This document shows, piece by piece, positions 62,679-64,000 of a stretch of 64,000 nucleotides of DNA (position 1 is the first letter of the stretch; each line of letters starts with the position of its first letter). Below the pieces are notes generated by a model. It saw only the letters and a program-made list of their open reading frames with translations, made no database searches and had not been told where the DNA came from. Where the stretch lies: NCBI RefSeq assembly GCF_019042735.1, contig NZ_JAHQCR010000030.1:62001-126000 (forward strand), given 5' to 3'. The translations under genes were made by a program, and so were the position numbers. The stretch is from Evansella alkalicola. Its GTDB lineage: Bacteria; Bacillota; Bacilli; Bacillales; Salisediminibacteriaceae.

Positions 62679-63033
62679 TCTCACGGGAGATTCTAACTTT
62701 TGTTGATTTTCGCGTTCGATAAGCGGTCAATCTCACGGGAGATTCTTGATTTTGTTGATTTTCGCGTTCGATAAGCGGTCAATCTCACGCGAGTTTCTTG
62801 ATTTTGCTCATTTTCACGTTCGATAAGCGGTCAATCTCACGGGAGATTCTAACTTTTGTTGATTTTCGCGTTCGATAAGCGGTCAATCTCACGCGAGATT
62901 CCTGCTTTTGTTGATTTTCGCGTTAGATAAGCAGTCAATCTCACGGGAGATTCTAACTTTTGTTGATTTTCGCGTTCGATAAGTGGTCAATCTCACGGGA
63001 GATTCTTGATTTTGCTCATTTTCGCGTTCGATA
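62679..63033. repeat. Seven tandem copies of a 52-bp unit
   Basis: The unit starts TCTCACGGGAGATTC and ends GCGTTCGATAAGCGGTCAA. Copies begin at 62679, 62731, 62783, 62835, 62887, 62939 and 62991, exactly 52 bp apart; the last is truncated near 63033. Copies differ at a few positions (for example ACGCGAG for ACGGGAG, TTGCTCA for TTGTTGA). It fills the space between the tyrS terminator and the rpsD terminator. There is no unique spacer sequence between copies. Confidence 0.95.
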
Positions 63034-63058
63034 TATGTTAATTTTTTGGTGTTTAGAT

Positions 63059-63097
63059 GTTCGCATTAGTTCTACAAGTGTAATTGTAAATGCGGAC
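63059..63097. repeat. Single GTCCGCATT hairpin related to the array after leuS
   Basis: GTTCGCATT at 63059-63067 pairs with AATGCGGAC at 63089-63097 (one mismatch). The same core is found three times at 6254-6425. Confidence 0.65.
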
Positions 63098-63103
63098 AAA
63101 ACC

Positions 63104-63134
63104 ATAAAAATAACCCTCATATAATATGAGGGTT
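63104..63134 (-). terminator. Terminator of rpsD
   Basis: On the minus strand AACCCTCAT pairs with ATGAGGGTT, then ATTTTTATG. Confidence 0.85.
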
Positions 63135-63142
63135 AAATAACA

Positions 63143-63745
63143 TTAACGTGAGTAGAACTCAACGATAAGCTGTTCTGAAATTTCAGCTGGTAATTCAGAA
63201 CGCTCTGGTAAACGAGTGTAATTTCCTTCAAGCTTATCAGCATCAAACTCTAAGTAAGCTGGTACGAAGTCGTTAACTTCAATAGAATTCTTAACGATGT
63301 CAAGGTTACGTGATTTCTCACGAATTCCAATTACTTGTCCAGGTGCTACACGGTATGAAGGAATGTCTACGCGACCTCCATCAACAGTAACGTGACCGTG
63401 GTTTACAAGTTGACGAGCTTGACGACGAGTACGAGCAAGACCTAAGCGATAAACAAGGTTATCAAGACGTGATTCAAGAAGAATCATGAAGTTTTCACCA
63501 TGGATACCTTGGATTTTACCTGCTTGATCAAATAATTTACGGAATTGACGTTCGTTCATTCCGTACATGTGACGTAACTTCTGCTTCTCTTGAAGTTGAA
63601 GTCCGTACTCAGAAAGTTTTTTACGTTGGTTAGGACCGTGTTCACCAGGTCCATAAGGGCGCTTCTGAAGTTCTTTTCCAGTACCAGTTAGGGAAATTCC
63701 TAAACGACGGGAAAGCTTCCAGCTTGGTCCAGTATATCGAGCCAT
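63143..63745 (-). CDS. rpsD: 30S ribosomal protein S4
   Basis: 200 residues. MARYTGPSWKLSRRLGISL and KRPYGPGEHGPNQRKKLSEYGLQL at the N-terminus, then the S4 domain LESRLDNLVYRLGLARTRRQARQLVNHGHVTVDGGRV (about residues 90-126), identify S4 of the cysteine-free type. It binds 16S rRNA early in 30S assembly and, in Bacillus, represses its own mRNA. ATG at 63745 has AAGGAGGAG upstream. The leader at 63760-63925 supplies the regulation. Confidence 0.98.
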   Translation of the reverse strand: MARYTGPSWKLSRRLGISLTGTGKELQKRPYGPGEHGPNQRKKLSEYGLQLQEKQKLRHMYGMNERQFRKLFDQAGKIQGIHGENFMILLESRLDNLVYRLGLARTRRQARQLVNHGHVTVDGGRVDIPSYRVAPGQVIGIREKSRNLDIVKNSIEVNDFVPAYLEFDADKLEGNYTRLPERSELPAEISEQLIVEFYSR

Positions 63746-63759
63746 AATTAGCTCCTCCT

Positions 63760-63925
63760 TTATATATAAGTGTTCGTGAAATAAATAACAGTGGTAATCC
63801 CATTCACTCGGTCATTTTATTTTCATGTACCTTCGCCTCGACAGCTAGAGGTTACGCGGTACACCTCGTTTTATAGCTGTGATCATCACACAGCGACACA
63901 GGCGTGCCAGCACTTTAAGATGTGC
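63760..63925 (-). promoter_or_regulatory. S4-binding autoregulatory leader of rpsD with a pseudoknot
   Basis: On the minus strand ACAGCTA (63874-63880) pairs with TAGCTGT (63841-63847), and inside it GAGGT (63863-63867) pairs with ACCTC (63848-63852). The loop between these contains TGTACC (63858-63863), which can pair with GGTACA (63826-63831) downstream of the stem, giving a pseudoknot. An upstream hairpin AGCAC/GTGCT lies near 63910-63925. This is the known Bacillus type of S4 leader. The promoter lies at or beyond the window edge. Confidence 0.8.
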
Positions 63926-64000
63926 TATCAAACGGGAATAAAATGAATCAAATGATGTTTACCTTGGCTGTCTTATTTGCACAAAGAATAGTGTATAATT

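Noticed and set aside
62679..63033. The 52-bp array as a CRISPR array
   Set aside because: The whole 52-bp unit is conserved; there are no unique spacers and no cas genes.
63994..63999. TATAAT near the right edge as a plus-strand promoter
   Set aside because: No acceptable -35 is found at 15-19 nt, and the downstream sequence is outside the window.

Overview
The window is a low-GC Firmicute chromosome segment whose gene content and order closely follow the ytqA-leuS to tyrS-rpsD region of Bacillus subtilis as I remember it. Typical markers are YtzE, PepV, YtkP, YtlP, YtlQ, YtmP, YtzH, TrmB, YtnP, YtoP, YtoQ, YtpP, YtpQ, SftA, MurC, YtxG, YtxH, YtxJ, AroA with a chorismate mutase domain, CcpA, MotP, MotS, AcuC, AcuB, AcuA, TyrS and S4. 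A Na+-type MotPS stator pair, a TRAP transporter and very acidic linkers or tails on exported proteins point to an alkaliphilic or halotolerant member of the Bacillaceae. This is inference; no rRNA or other decisive marker is present.

Layout. 1-3.2 kb: radical SAM protein YtqA (cut by the window edge), threonine aldolase, MFS exporter. 3.3-6.4 kb: leuS behind a leucine T-box, then a 51-bp tandem repeat. 6.4-12.5 kb: FAD oxidoreductase YtfP, a hypothetical gene, proline reductase ProI, YjbQ, a DUF4349 lipoprotein and a HxlR-family regulator. 12.6-18.5 kb: two tandem SEDS (FtsW/RodA) genes, a Rossmann protein, a pseudouridine synthase, YtzE and PepV. 18.7-23.2 kb: a TRAP operon with a candidate cre site plus an MFS gene, which looks like an insertion relative to B. 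subtilis. 23.3-29.3 kb: the ytkP to ytnP block. 29.4-31.8 kb: a secreted Vpr-like subtilase. 32.5-44.8 kb: ytoP to murC with several small unknown genes and a standalone PTS IIC. 44.9-49.9 kb: aminopeptidase, ytxGHJ behind candidate SigH and SigB promoters, and a 720-residue FtsA-like protein with a repeated C-terminal half. 50.1-57.6 kb: aroA, ccpA, motPS, mtnN, acuABC. 57.8-64 kb: a bifunctional penicillin-binding protein, T-box-controlled tyrS, a 52-bp tandem repeat array and rpsD with an autoregulatory leader.

The region is mainly housekeeping: aminoacyl-tRNA supply under tRNA sensing, cell wall synthesis (two SEDS proteins, MurC, PBP1-type enzyme), DNA translocation (SftA), carbon control (CcpA, AcuABC, a candidate cre before TRAP) and thiol/redox functions. 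No phage, IS element, CRISPR array, tRNA or rRNA was seen.

The most unusual signals are: (a) the FtsA-like ATPase whose C-terminal half appears to be five copies of a ~60-residue module ending in a G-D motif; (b) several families of structured intergenic repeats, some appearing at multiple places in the window; (c) an inverted repeat flanking the ccpA promoter, and palindromes around the divergent hxlR/SEDS promoters; (d) an orphan perfect Shine-Dalgarno upstream of the subtilase gene.
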